Of a DNA stretch of 64,000 nucleotides, positions 34,366 to 48,195 are shown piece by piece. The notes under the pieces were generated by a model. The model searched no databases and was not told where the DNA came from. It worked only from the letters and a program-made list of their open reading frames with translations. The number at the start of each line of letters is the position of its first letter. The stretch's first letter is position 1. Where the stretch lies: positions 1,054,827 to 1,118,826 of the forward strand of contig NW_022985168.1 in assembly GCF_010093535.1 (NCBI RefSeq), written 5' to 3'. Both the position numbers and the translations under genes were made by a program. This DNA comes from Lindgomyces ingoldianus. Taxonomy: Eukaryota > Ascomycota > Dothideomycetes > Pleosporales > Lindgomycetaceae.

Positions 34366-36277
34366 ACTTCACGGGCGAGTTGCTTACACACCTGAGTCGC
34401 TCATTTTTGCTAAGACCCCACCCTAATAAACTCTATTATAGCCTATAACAACCCGCTCTAGCACTATATAGTACAGTATAGCCTAGAATATTATTTAGAT
34501 ACTACTTCTGCTTCTTACTTACACATTTATGTGTTATGCCTAGTCTAATTGCACTATCTGTAGCGCCTTTAAAATAGCTTACCTACTTTAGCTTGCACCT
34601 GCTTCTTTGCCTTCTTTCTATTACTGCGCGCTCTAAACTCCTTTAGAGCTGTTAAGCATAAGCTTTTTTAAATTATTAAAGTTTTTTCTACCTTAATCTA
34701 CTTTCTTTTATGTAATTTATGTTATGTAGTAGCTTTATTAGCTGCTTAAAGCTTAGTAATTTTTTATTATACTAACACTAGCTTATATATAATTATTACT
34801 ACTCTTTTTAAGACTTTCTTAAACACTTTAACTATAAAAGTTAGTAAACTATTTATATGCTTTTAAATTTTTATTTTTATAAGCATTAATTATAACTTAA
34901 GTTCTAAGGTATTACTTAAGGTTTACAACTACTAAGGCTTATTATATATAAGTAGTAGTAATAATAAAGTGCATAACTTTATATTAAAGCTTATTATAAC
35001 TTATTATTAGTTAAAAAAAACTAATTTAGCGCTTTAAAACTTTTCTTAAATATTACTAAAAGTAATTATAGTACTATAAGCTACTTTAAAGCATAGTAAA
35101 AACTTTATTTTTATAATATAAATAATTTAGTTATGTATAAGGTTTTTAGCTTAGCACTTATATACTTTTTTTAAAAAAGTAAAATAACCTATATTAAGTA
35201 GCTATAAAAAGTATAATAAGTAAAAAAGTATATAAATAGTAATAATTTTATTATCTTTATAGTATTACTAAAAATAAAGTAAGTTATAGCTTTTATAGCT
35301 ATTAATAACTAGCAAATAGTAGCTGCAAATAGTACACTTTTTTATATGCATGTTAAAGTGCTTTAACTAGTCTAAACTAAGCTAATTAGTAGTCTAGCTA
35401 TACTTAAAAATTATAATAACTTAATTTTAAAGTAAATGTTTTTTTATACTAGTTTAAAAAGTAGTTGCTACTTTAGAAAATAATAAAAGGTAAAATAGCC
35501 TACTTTTTAGCATTAATGCTCTAGATAGCTGTTGTCTACTCTTAGTTGCCTAGCTAGACTACTTTTAGCTATCCTTATTTTTCTAAACTTATAATAACTA
35601 CTCTAGTAAATATCTAGCCTATTATAAACTTTATTTTATTAAAGTTATACATATTATTATTTTAAATGCTATACTTAGCTTTAATATTCTTTATAAAGTT
35701 AAACTAGCTTTAAATTACTATAGAATTTTTATAAAAAGCTTTTTTATAGTTATACTTACACTTAAACTTTACTTTAAGCTTTAAGTAACACTTAATAAAT
35801 ATATTAAGCTAGTTTATACTAATATAGCCTATATTATGCTTAGTGTGTAAAGAATTAGCTATATTAGCTATAGCTACTAGCTAGGGGGGAAATCCTTACA
35901 CATCTAGCTTAAGTATGTGCTAAATAATTACCTACTTTTTATTATTATCTAGCTTTTATAAGTTAGCTATCTAATTAGCTTAGAAAGGTTATCTAGCGTG
36001 TTAGTTACTTATTATCTTTTAAAAGACCTTATAGATAGCTATAGCATGTTGCTTAAAAAGTGTTATATTTTATTTAAAAGCTTAAAGCATAAGCTGCATC
36101 TAACATTTCTTTAACACATCTAAGTAGTGTTGTTAGGAATGCATTAGTGTAGAAAAAGTAGTGTAGTAGAGTCTTAGTAAAAGTAAGTAACTTAGGTGTG
36201 TAAGCAACTTGCCTGTAAAGTATGTTATGTCTTAAACTAATATAAGCTAGATTCTGCTATGCTATATAGTAGTTATA

Positions 36278-36595
36278 TGTCACGGTATCCTCCCCGGATC
36301 CCAGACATAACCGTATTAGACGCGTACTGGAGTATTATTAGTGCACGTCTGACACGAACACGACACGACACGGACATAAACTTAAGCACAAACCGCCTTA
36401 ACACTAACTAAACCTAGAACAGGCTTAATTTATACCTAAAGCGCTTAGACTTCTAAGCTAAGTATTTAATTGCTAATTTCCTCCTAAACTTTCCTGTTCC
36501 TCACACAACGTCTTGTACCTACCATGATACCTCACGTAGTAATTGAACTAGACCTCTGTAAAGCTCTATAACCTTACTCGTGCACAATCGTGACA
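36278..36595. mobile_element. solo LTR, 318 bp
   Basis: TGTCACGGTATCCTCCCC to CAATCGTGACA with a perfect 5-bp duplication TTATA (36273-36277, 36596-36600). The outer parts retain CpG (ACACGACACGACACGGAC). No other copy is seen in the window. Confidence 0.88.
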
Positions 36596-36600
36596 TTATA

Positions 36601-39600
36601 TAACTTTAAATATTATGCGCAGAGGAAAGCTTTTATAGAGTTCTTTTAGTAGTTATATAAATAATATTTATATAAGTTTATCTATTAACTATATATACAC
36701 TTAAGTAATATTATATAGCTTATAGTACATACTATATAAAGCTATTAGTAATAAGCTAATAGCTAGAATTAACCTTTAACTTACTTTCTAAATTATAAAG
36801 AACTATGTAAAGATCTTTTTTTTTCTTATTAAAATACTTTATAAATATAAGTTATAACTTTTTATATAGTTGTGTTAATTTCTTTTTAACTTTATATATA
36901 AAATAAAAGTTAAAGATCTGTCTCTTATAAATTAATAAATTATATAAAAGTACTTTAAATATGCTACTTATAATTAGACTTTTTTTTTATATAGTCTAAT
37001 TCTTTAAATAGTTTCCTAGGTATTATAATTATACTATTTACATAAAGCTTAATTACTAGAGCGTAGTTATTCTTTTCCTTCTAAGTTAAAAATATTATAT
37101 CTTATATAGAATTTTTACGTAGTCTTTTATAGCCTTTTTAGCTAGTTATAGTTTTAGTTCTAGTTTATATAATAAATTTAATACTACTTAAGAGGCTGTT
37201 TTATATAGTCTATTAATTAAAGTTAGTTAGTTGTGTAGATAACCTCTTTTTTATGCCTATAGAGGATCTCTTTATACTAGGGCTAGTTTATCTAGATCTA
37301 GCAGTTCTTATGCAGGTTTATTCTTATCTTTTATATAATAATATAGTATAACCTATGGGTAGTAGAGTCTTACTAGACTATTTTTTATTTTAATAATAAC
37401 ATTTAAGGCTTTAATTTTCTTTACTATGTATAGTTTTATTTATCTTTTTTTCTCTTACTATGTCTTTACTTTAAAACTAAGTAAAAAATTTAAAACTTTA
37501 TATAATATTAAGCTATTTTAAGTGTTAATTATATAATTAACATTAACATTTACTTTTTTACTTTAAAGCATTTTTATTACCTTTTATATAGCATTAGATT
37601 ACATAGCAATGTTAGAAGATAGTATAGAATTTATGTTAATTCTTAGGTATGTTCTAAACATAAGTAATTTAGGTATAAGACTATTTAGTTTTACTATATT
37701 ATTTAAAGCTTTAGTAGCTATCTATAACATTAATTTATTATTTATATAATTATCTAATTTTATATAAAGGATGTTATATGCATGTTGTAGTAGTGTGTGC
37801 GCACGCTTAATTTTCTCTATAGCCTAATAGGCTTCTACTAGCATTTATTAACATGTTGCTTCTATAATCTTTACATAATTCTAAAAATCTTTAGATGTAA
37901 AGTTTATACTAGGGTTATATATAATATAATTAGGTAAGCCTTAATATATGTTAATCTAACACTTATAGAGTGTGTTCTAGGTATCTTATATAGACATTAA
38001 TTTTAAGAAGGTTGCTGCTTAAAATAATATATTTATATTAATTATATATATTATGTCTTAGTTACTAATTTATATAACATTAATTACTATTTTATAATTA
38101 AAGTATAAATTATTTTTAATTATAAACTTAAATTTTTATAGTGCTAAGTTATATTGCTAACATATATAGCAGAACTTCTTAATCTTTTTAAGTATAAAGG
38201 GATTAGTGTTGTGTCTAGCATTTTTAAGCATTACGTAAAGCTGTTTTATACAAGAATAGCTAAACTTCTTATGTAGTTGTTAAAGTTTATGTTTTATAAA
38301 AAAACATTAATTTCTTTTTTTATATATTAAAAAATAAGTAACCTTATTTATATATAACTAGAACTTTACTTTTATTACTTTATATAGTTATATTTTATAC
38401 GTTATTAAAGTACACATTTATCTAGTCTACATTAGCAAGAGATAATAGAAAGGGTGTTAGTGTATCTAGTATGTAATATATAACACTACTAACTAGATTA
38501 GTAATTTATATAGTACTAATTAATCTTATTAATTTTTATCTTTTAAAGCTAATACTTTTCTTGTTTAGTGTCTAGTCTACTTTAATATAAAAGAATTCTT
38601 ATAAGTATGCTTTAAGTTATAACTTTTTAATAGTAAAAATTTTTATAGCGCTAGTATTCTATAGTTTACCTTAGTATACTATATAGTATTAATCCTTAAG
38701 AATAAACTGTTCTACGTATTCTTTAGGTTCTATGCTGTATATGTCCTCTACTGTTGTATAGTAAAGAAATGCAGCAGTAGTAAGGTAGTTAATAATCTTT
38801 TTACTTTTTTCTTTATCTAAGTTATTATTATATAACCTTTTTTTCTCTTACTTTAGTTTACTTTTAAAATTTTAAATGTACATGCTTACTTTCTTATATG
38901 TTAAGGTCTTATTATAGAATTTTTTTATATAAAGAGATGTACTAGCGTTTTATATAAAATTAATTTACATAAAGATAATTTATTAACTAACATTTTTTAT
39001 AGTAAATAAAGCATTACTTTAATTATATAAAAAAGTGTAATTTAAATCTCTTTAGACTTTTTCTATGTTATTAAAAGCTAATTATATAAAAGAAGTTATA
39101 TTTTTTATTAGTATAGTACATGTCTTTTAGTTTATTTAAAAATATATTATTCTACTAATTAATTATAACTTAAAGTGCTAAATAAAGGTTACTGTATAGT
39201 GCCTTATATATAGGCTTAATTAAAAATATTACTTATTTAAGTTTAAGTTATCCTTAGCATGCTTATATAATAGCAGTGTAAAGTAGTATTTACTTTAAAA
39301 TTATAGACTAAGAGCTTTTTATATAAGAGTAAGCTTATTAATTATAGCTTTAAAAGCTTTATATAGAGTTTTTATAAAGTTCTTTTACTTAATTTATATA
39401 ACACTTATTATTATTTAATTTATTTAATACTAGTTATAATTTACATTAGTATTAAAGTAATTACTAAGCTATTTATACAAGACCTTTTACATCTTTCTAG
39501 AACTAATATTATAAAGGTAGAACATGTGTGCGCAGCTTTTAAAGATCTTAAAGAAAATGCTTATATATAAAGCCTTATAAATAATAAGTTGTTAGTAGAG

Positions 39601-40211
39601 CTTAATAAATACTATAGCTTTATTAGCTAGAATATTATATAGTTGCTTTATATAGTTATTTTTCTTTCTTTATGCCTTTTAAAATTATATAACTTTCTTA
39701 GGTGTAAAGTTCTCTACTGTATATCTTATATAAGTAGACGTTAGTATAGATTATACAGTAATTAAATTATATATAGTAGGTACAAGCTTTAGAGAATCTT
39801 ATGCAGAGCTGTAGCTACAGGAATATATAGCTGCCTAGTTATGCCCTTGTACAGTAAGCTATTATAAAGTAGTTATACTAATTATAAAGAAAGTATTAAG
39901 TCTATAAGTAATTTATATAAAGACATCCTCTATAGCATTAGAACTAGCGCTAGTAGTAATAGTTTAGTATAGTAGTCTAATAAAATAGTAAAAGTGTGTT
40001 CTTTTTTTTATAAGTCTATATAGCATAATAGCTTTTATTTTTTTTTAAAACTAATGCCTTTATTTTATAAAGTAGTAATTAGTTTTTATAAAAATAGTTA
40101 GCTAAAATTTTTAAAGTGTATAAGCTTTTACTTTATAAAGTTATTTTAAAAGTTCTTAAAAGTTTATATGTTTATTATACTTAATGCGTAGAGTTCTATA
40201 ATTAAGTTAGC
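36601..40211 (-). pseudogene. Copia-2 pol relic
   Basis: 3.6 kb of strongly AT-rich sequence. On the minus strand, fragments of integrase-adjacent text (about 38100-38480) and a possible reverse transcriptase box (about 37050) support a copia pol order, integrase before reverse transcriptase. No open frame survives. Confidence 0.55.
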
Positions 40212-40507
40212 TGTCGGTTGACCTAGGTTTAATCAAACAAACGTACGCCTAAGGGGCGTACTAAGAGGTAAGCAGGCAAAGATCTTCTTGTTATTAACTA
40301 CTACCCTCTCTCTTTATACAAAGAAAGAGGGCTCTTAAGTACACATAGCCCCTAACGCACAGGCTAGATAGCTAATGTTTTAGGCAACCTAATTTAGCTA
40401 TACACGTGTACAGACATAGCTGTACTTATATATAAACACTAGTAACTTTTTACTTTTATAAAGTTACTTACTTATTTATATATTAATCTTACTTTTTTTT
40501 TTTTTTT

Positions 40508-40522
40508 NNNNNNNNNNNNNNN
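40508..40522. other. assembly gap (15 N) in a poly-T run
   Basis: Unknown bases lie within a homopolymer T tract, probably a sequencing length ambiguity. Confidence 0.95.
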
Positions 40523-40949
40523 TTTTTACTTTTCTACTTTCTTTTTTAGAGCTAACTCTTAGTGCTTTTTTTATTTATAATATCCCCTAGCTTCTTAGCT
40601 TGCGTACAATTTAACCTGCCTTTAAGATAGTGCCTATGCTTAGCTAGAGCAAGAAAAAGTTCTTGCCTAATTATATAAAGAAGGTTATTAAAATTATGTG
40701 TTATCTATCCCTTAAAGTTATTTTGCTTTTATAGTGTGTACCTTCCTCTTAGCAGCTCACGCATGTTAGAGAGGATGTACACTGCGTATAAAGCTTATTA
40801 TTATAGTAGAGGAGAGTCTATATTTATTCTATTATGCAGAAGATCTAAATTTACCTCTTTATGTAGAATTATTGTAGACACACATGTAACCCCTAATAAC
40901 TCTTTATATAAGGTGTATAGAGACGCTATAACTTAGAGGGGAGTGTAGG

Positions 40950-41300
40950 TTAATTGCCTTCTGTGCGGGCAATTAATTAAGGGGGGGTAAGGTGTTAGGG
41001 GTGCCCTTTGTGCGGGCAACTAGAGGGGGTATTAGTGGTGGACCGCCTTTGTGCGGGCAGTTAGTCCCTAGGGTGGGGGGGAGGTGTGTTAACTAATTAA
41101 TTACCTCTTATATAGGCAATTAATTAAGAGGGTTGTTAATTAATAATTGCCCTTTATGCAGGCAATTAATCCCTAGGGGGGGGGTTGACAAGGCGGGGTG
41201 TTGGTTGATCGCCTTTTGTGCGAGCGATAGATCCCTAGGGGGGTAGGGGGTGTTAGTTGGTCGCCTTCCGTGCGAGCGACTGATCGAGGGGGGGGGTGTT
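40950..41300. repeat. array of seven stem-loop units with G-runs
   Basis: Seven units of 35-60 bp. Each has a short inverted repeat around a TGCG-type loop (for example TTGCCTTCTGTGCGGGCAA, TCGCCTTTTGTGCGAGCGA), followed by ATTAATTAA or ATCCCTAG and a run of 5-9 G. Stem changes are partly compensatory: TTGCC/GGCAA in some units, TCGCC/GAGCGA in others. Confidence 0.75.
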
Positions 41301-41319
41301 AATAAGGCGGGCTGCTGAT

Positions 41320-41760
41320 GAGGAGCCTCCTCTGCGTGGCTACGCACGCGGTAGGTTTCTAATCATGCAGCCTGTATTATCTCCTCTGCGTGGCTACGCA
41401 CGCAGTAGGCAAGTAGTTGCACAGCCTGTGTTAACAGGAGGCTCTAGAGCGCACAAAGGCTTAGCAGTAAGCCCTCTCTGCGTAGCTACGCACGCGGCAA
41501 GTTGCTAATCTTGCCTTTGTGCAATTAGTTAATCTAGGGGCGCGTATAAGGCTTACTTACCCCTCTCTGTGTGGCTACGCACACAGTAGATATGAGCTTC
41601 TTTGTACCTTCTCTGCGTAGCTACGCACGCGGTAGGTGTAAGCTTTTTGTATAGTAGCAGTTTTGTTAATCCTTGCAAATCTGCTTATTAAAAAGACAGG
41701 TTTTCTATAAAGGCTTAAAGAGCTGTCTTTGCGTAGCTACGCATGTAGTAGGTTTAAGCT
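41320..41760. repeat. array of six units with the palindrome GCGTAGCTACGC
   Basis: Units begin CTCTGCGTGGCTACGCACGC or a variant at about 41330, 41388, 41479, 41566, 41612 and 41726, with spacers of 30-100 bp. The core GCGTAGCTACGC is self-complementary. CpG is well kept, so the array has largely escaped RIP. Confidence 0.78.
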
Positions 41761-41891
41761 TTTACAGTAAAACAGTTTATTAATAGACTAATTAGTGTTA
41801 GTTAACCTAGGTTTAATTAAACAAACATACGCCTAAGGGGCGTACTAAAAGGTAAGTAGGTAAAGATTTTCTTGTTATTAACTACTACCCT

Positions 41892-42166
41892 TGTGATGAC
41901 AAGCACTGTCTCTACTACCGTATGGAGCTGGGGAAGCAAGGCAGAGTAGGTCAGCTCTATTTTAGCTACACTAAGATAGAGAGGAGAAAGGGAGCTTTAA
42001 GGGCAGCTCTGCAGAAGAAGTGCTTGCAGCGCTAAGGCGCTAGCAAGGACGCTAGCGCTAAGTAAACTAATAGCGTTGCGCTAGTTGCACCCTCTATATC
42101 CTAATTAGCTGCACAGGCAGCTTGTTATGTGAAGCGCGACAGAGCTCTCTGCGTAGGACTGTTACA
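41892..42166 (-). repeat. Gypsy-1 left LTR
   Basis: 275 bp, GC-balanced, with GCGCTAAGGCGCTAGCAAGG and similar repeated AGCGC words. It pairs with 48196-48470. Confidence 0.88.
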
Positions 42167-42899
42167 TCACCCCCTTCTAAGGCAGTCTTATCCCTAAGAC
42201 TAGGTAGTTTAGCGCCTCTATGTTAGTCTTTAAACTAGTTAAGACCTTAGTGTAGGTTAATTATTAACTTTTATAAGTTCTATATTTTTGCTTTTTTTAT
42301 ACACTTGCAACTAGGTGTCTAGTTGCGCTAGCAGACTAGGCTTAGTAAGATATGCTTAGTAAAAGTCTCTTACTTTATGCAGAGCTTTAAGGAATCTGTT
42401 AGCATTATACTAGGTAGAGTTAGGATTATAGCCTACCTATAAGGCTTAGTATTAGAGACGCCTGCGGTAGACATAACTATCTAGGATGTCCTAAACCTAC
42501 TACTTAGGGTGACTATTAACCTTAATTAGCTCCTTTAGAGGCTTAACCTAACCTAGCAGCGTTGTAAGTGCTGCCTGCTGTAGGCAGTCTACATAGAAGA
42601 CATTATACATTCTTATGTATAAAAGGAGCTTAAGCTAGTATAAATAACCTCTTATGCTTATAATTAGATAGGGCCTGTACATCTGCTAGTTAAGCTTCTA
42701 GCTAGAGCACCTTATAGTAAAGCTTTTAAAAGTTATATATACCTTATTGCTTACTATAAAGTTAGGCTTACACTACTTTTTATTTACCTAAGCTGCTTAC
42801 TACTTTTAGGCTTAAGTAATGCCTTTTTTTATAATTTTAATTACTTATTATATAGTGTTGTAGCAAAGCTTAGCATAGCTCTAAGCTTTTTTATGTAAA

Positions 42900-45300
42900 A
42901 TCTACTCTAGCGCAGTTAGTAAGCGTCTTGTATGTGCCTTTTAGTTTTAGTAGTGTGTTAGACAATAGCTAAACTTAATTTTAAATAGTAATAACTTTAT
43001 TGTCTTATGCAGTAGAGATGCTTAAGCCTAGTCTATGTAGAGTAGCAGGTCTAACTAGTTGTCTTAGAAGTAATTAATAAATAGACACAGTTGCTAGTTA
43101 ATATACTAATTTAGCACCTCTATGTTACTATTAGTTTAAGAATAGTAGGGTGTAGAAAGCTTTTATTTAATACTAGTAAAGCAGTAAAGCTTATTTATAA
43201 ATGTAAAGGTAAACTATAGTTTGTAGTTAAAAATAATTAATTAAGAGGGTCTATAAACACGCTAGATATAGTAATAGTATAGGTCTGCAGCCTTTACAGC
43301 AGTAATAGTCTTATAGCACAGTAGTAAGAAGCAGCGCTTGCTTAAATAGTCTACTATAATAAACACATTATTATAGCTAGCTTAATTAGGTAGAAATAAC
43401 TTAAAATTTATAAAAATATTTTACTATACTTACTTAAGTATTAGTAGTAGCTTAAGAAGCTCTAAGGTCTTATTTTAAAAGATATAGCTTTACTAATAGG
43501 CCTTATAAGCGCTAATATAGGTCTTAATGTTCTAGCTTATGCTTAGCTAGTAGTACTACTTGCGCAGCAGCTTAGTTATTTTTCTAGTCCTAAAATGTGT
43601 AGTAAGTTATGTTATGTAAATAGTGTAGATAAGGTAGGTCTTTAGAAACTAGACAGCTAGAACTACAAGCTTCCCTTCCTTTAGTAGTAAGCTCTTAGCG
43701 TTAATCTTCTATTATAAGCTAAAATCCTGCGCTTTATTATAGCAGTATTATAAGCTTTTATAATTCTAATTAGTATCTAAGATCTAATTAATAAGCTTAT
43801 ATAGTTAATTTATTAGTAGTAGCTTTATAAGCTTCTTATTTAGCAAAGAGGTGCTCTATAAGGCAGCGCGTAATTAAGTAACAAGACTAACACTAATCTA
43901 CTTTTAGCTTAAAAAAGAGTATATATAAGTAGCTTTATTTTTTTTTTTTTATGTTTTAAGCTTTTCTTACTTTTTTAATAGCATGTCTACAACAATGTTA
44001 GCAGTGCCTAGGCAGTAGGTTAGCATAAGGTTAAAGTCTGCTATTAGCATAGCCTATTATATTTAGTAAGAGGTAAGCTTATGCTTAATAGTAAAGTACT
44101 TAAAAGCTTAGTAGTTAGTAATTACTATAAATAGCTTATTTTATTATAGGCTTATTAGCTACACTTACTACTTTTATAAGCCTTAGACAACTATAAGCAT
44201 CTTTTTATTATATATATTATAGTTTATCTACAGCAGGCTTATAGTCTTAGAGTAGAACGCTATAGGGCGCTAAATGCTGTTATCTTATAGCTATAATAGT
44301 ACTTTTATAATAACTCTATTACTTACATTAGTCTTTATACATGTCTTATAATTTAGTAAGTAGTGTGTAAAGATATTATTTAATAGCATAAAGTCTTTAG
44401 CGTGCTTAAACGCAGCTAACTTATGCTCTTCTAAAAGATACTAGGCGCTACACTTAAGCAGCTTTGTAAGCAGCTATACAATGCAACTATAGTTCTTAAA
44501 AAAGGCGTAGTAGAAGTTGCAGAACTCTAGGAACAACTATAGGCTCTTAATTAAGGTTAGTATAGGCTAGTCTTAGACAGCAGCTACCTTAGTAGAGTCC
44601 TTACAGATTTTGTCTATGCTAATAATAAAACTTAAAAATTTTATCTTAGTAACTATAAATTTACTTTTCTTAAGGTTAATCTATAAGCTAGTGTTTTATA
44701 GATAATATAGGACCTTAGTAACATATGCCTTATGCTATAAAAGGTTGTCTAAGTAAATTAAAATGTTGTTAAAGTAAGCTATATAAAAGTTATTAAGTAG
44801 GCTATGTAAAACCTAATTAATATATTACTAAAAAGTTATAAGGCTATTATAAAGTTTAAAAAGCAGCATATAATACTTATAGTTACTATAGTGTGTTTAA
44901 AAAGTAGTTAAGTCCTTAACCTCTTTAGTAAGCTAGATGTAATAGAACGCTTGTTATATGTTAAGCTTAGTAAAGACCTTAGCTGCAGCTAGCTGCGTAA
45001 GCATCTTTTAGATTAAAAGTATTAAGTAAGTGTTTTTTTTTATAATTATGTTAAGCTTATAATAGTTTATATAAAACTTCTACTTTTCTTTTAGCTTCTT
45101 AGTAAACAAGACTAGAGAAGCGTAGCTAGTGTTACTGTGCGTAATAAATCTGCGTTGTAGGTGGTTGTCTAGATAGTCCTTAACTAGCCTAAGCTGCTCT
45201 AGAGACATGCTGTATAGTAGGCTACTTAATAAAGTGTTCTCTGCTATTAGCTTAATATTATAGTTAACACTAAGTTAGTGTAGCAGTAGTTTATCTAAGT
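42900..45300 (-). pseudogene. Gypsy-1 pol relic (reverse transcriptase, RNase H, integrase)
   Basis: In minus-strand order: reverse transcriptase box near 44750, a connecting region with KSKFIVTKIKFL and FLEFCNFYYAF near 44480-44620, and the integrase core down to 42900. Stops are almost all TAG/TAA at positions explained by CAG/CAA or TGG changes. Confidence 0.75.
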
Positions 45301-48195
45301 CTTTTTTTAAAAAGTAGGCTAGCGTAGCTTTAGCATACGCAGGGGATAGTAACTTCTTAAGCATTAGCTGTTAGAGCTTATCTTTAGAATTAACTATTAT
45401 AAGTGCTTAATAGTCCTTAATTAGTTAATTAACTTTATAAACACTAATATGTCTAATTACAACATCTCTACGCCTTACATGTAGCATAAACATAGCAGTG
45501 TTAATTATGTTTACCTCTAGCCCTACCTTAGCAAGTGCTTTTCTAGAGACAGCTAGTTAATGTTAGCACGCTTAATTAGCGCTAAAAAGAATTAGTTAAG
45601 AATTAAGTTACTTTTTTATCTTTTTTAAATTTTACTACTAATTATGCTTCTAAGTTAATTAAAGTTAGTATTAATTAATTTTTAATATTTTTATAAACTT
45701 ATTTTATTAGTTAGTGTTTACTTAATAAGATTAGTTAATTTATAAAAACGCGCTACATATAAAAATAATAATATTATGCTTATAGTCCTATGTTTAATTA
45801 TTATCTAGCTACTAAATTAATTATTTCTTATAGTTAATCTAAACACTAGCCTTTTTAAGAACTTTATAGCTTATAATTAAGTTATAACAGCCTATGTTAT
45901 AGAGGATAAAGAGTGTAGGTAGCTAGTAGCTATTAATTACTAGATCTATGTAAAAGTACTTATTTACTTGTTTATTTAGTTAATTATTATATCCTGTAAT
46001 AAAGATAGACTTAATGCTAAGCATCTTAGGCTATAGGTGCTTCTAGATTGTCTGCAGGTATTACAAGTAGATTAGATTATAGCTGCTAGCCTCTATGTTA
46101 ATAAGACTATTTAAGTGTATAGTAATCCCTTTAGTAGAGATGCAGCAGAGCAGCATAAAAAGCTTACTGCTAAATAGTAGCTTATGTAGCTTTTATACTA
46201 GCGCTTTATTTATTAACTCTAGAGAGAAGACTTTTTTTAAAGTAAGTTTTTTTTTAATTTACTGTTTTTACTAGAGCTTGTAGTGTCTAGCTTCTACGCT
46301 GCTTCTATAGCTTTGCTCTTAGCGTAGGTGTAAAAGTAGTTGCAACTTATATATCCTAGCTAATAGCATAAGTAGTAGGTTATAGCATCTTTTATTAAAG
46401 CTGCCTACACTTAAGGTGTTACTAGAGTTATTAGGGCAGTAGTAGTAGTAGTAGGTTAAAAAATGTTCTAACATATAAGCTTTTCTTAACCTTTTTACAC
46501 ATGTTGCGCGCTTAACTCTGTAGTAGACCTTTATAGTAAAAAGAATATCTAGTAGGCTTACTTTATATAATTAAAGAAGCTAACTATTAAGTTATTATAG
46601 TAAGTCTTTATATATACTTAAAGCTAACTTAATAAGGTGTTATAAATTTTATTCTTTTACTGCTTAAGTAGCAGCTTAGCTTTATTTATAAGGCATATAA
46701 ACTAGGCTTTAAAGTTTTTAAAATCTTAAAATAACTTTATTTTAAGCTAGTAAAGCTTAGTTTTAGCTTTTATTTACTAGTTAGTATTTTTAAAGTTTTT
46801 TTTTAAAAAGCTTATAATATTTTTAGTTATTACTAGCTTACCTTACTACTTTTAAGCTTTAAAGTAAGGAACTAGTTAACTTAGCACTTAACTACTTACT
46901 TTACTTTTAGTATAGTGTACTTAAGTGTTTTTTTTTTTTATAGGGTTACTATCTGCAGGTATAAAGTAGTCTATGTTATAAAGTAGCTTACTTATTAGAA
47001 GGTCTTTTTAGTAGTTAAATTTAACATTATTTTTACCTATAAACCTAGGCAGATTCTCTGCTTTAGCTAATAGTTTTAGCCTAGCTCCTTAGCTTATAGT
47101 ACTAATATAAAAAAAGTTAGGCGTTTTTAGTGTAGCTAGGTTAAATTATAGTTATTTTCTTAATATAGTTAGTGTAGGTGTGCCTTTTAGCACTTAATAA
47201 GCTTTATTTAAAAAAAATAATTAGTTATATGCTAGCATAGTAGTAGCTTTAAGTTTTTTAACTTTATTTTTATAATTAGCTAGGCATTTAAGAGTTTTAT
47301 TTAGTAGGCTTTAAAGCTTTTATAGCTTTTTACTAACTTTTACTTACTTAGCTTCTGCTATATTAACTGCTTTAGTAAAAGTATTAGTGTAGTTTTAATA
47401 AGCTTATACTTTTAATAACTACTATAGTAGCTTATTTACTATAACTATGTAATCTATAGCTATAAGGTTTAGTAAGTCTAGGTAGAGGCTAATTAAATTA
47501 TAATTAGTAGTACTTTAGGTAATAGCCTTTGTTTAAAATAATAGTGCTTTTCTAGCTTACTAAGCGCGCACACGCGCAGTCTTAATAGTGTAGTCCTTCT
47601 TAAACACATTATTAGTGTAGAACTAGGCCTAGCATAGCAGCGTCCTTAGTTTAGGCGTATAGGTGTTACTAGTAGGCTAGGTAGTAGAATTAACATGTAT
47701 TTTAATCTTTAATAGCTTCTTTATTTTAGTGCTTTTAGCTCTTTCCCTCTACTCTAGGGTCTAGCAGTCTGCAGAGGTATAGTGTAGTGTAAGCCCTAGG
47801 TCTAGTGACAGTAGGGTTAATAGTTAATTAGTGGTGGGTTTGTACGTGGGTTTGTACAGAGCCTGCAGCTCTCTTCGCGTTGTTGCGGTAGTAGTTAGTA
47901 CAGTAGGCCCCTCTCTATAGTTAATTTAAACTAAAGCAGTAGCACTCCTAGCTTAAAGCTTCTTAATAAGGTGTAATAATTTAATTATTACTTAGTGTTA
48001 CTTTTATAGTTACTTAGCCTAACTAGGGCTTTAAGGTAGATAGCTATTATTAATAAACTAAAGCTTAGCCTAGTTGTACTAGCAGATCTGTCTAAGTAAA
48101 AGTTAGTTAGCAGATTAAGCTTTTAAAGCTAACTGCATAGTAGACCTAAATATTATGTTACTATTCTTTAGCTAAATAAGATAATCTTAGTATAA

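Larger units (their letters stand above)
28789..36225 (-). mobile_element. T2-e, full-length T2 split by Copia-1
   Basis: Ends ACGTACTTC and GTAAAGTATGT with TA at 28787-28788 and 36226-36227. Removing Copia-1 and one copy of its ACTTC duplication gives about 1.86 kb, equal to T1-B. The right TIR repeats the 10-mer AGTTGCTTAC pattern. This is the reference copy that shows T2 is continuous where T2-a and T2-b are interrupted. Confidence 0.82.

Noticed and set aside
40950..41300. G-quadruplex array
   Set aside because: G-runs are separated by about 35-60 bp, too far apart for an ordinary intramolecular quadruplex.
41296..41508. Open frames with repeated RGYAR/RGRFL-like peptides
   Set aside because: They follow from the palindromic hairpin units; frames on both strands are equally open and none has a start context or domain.
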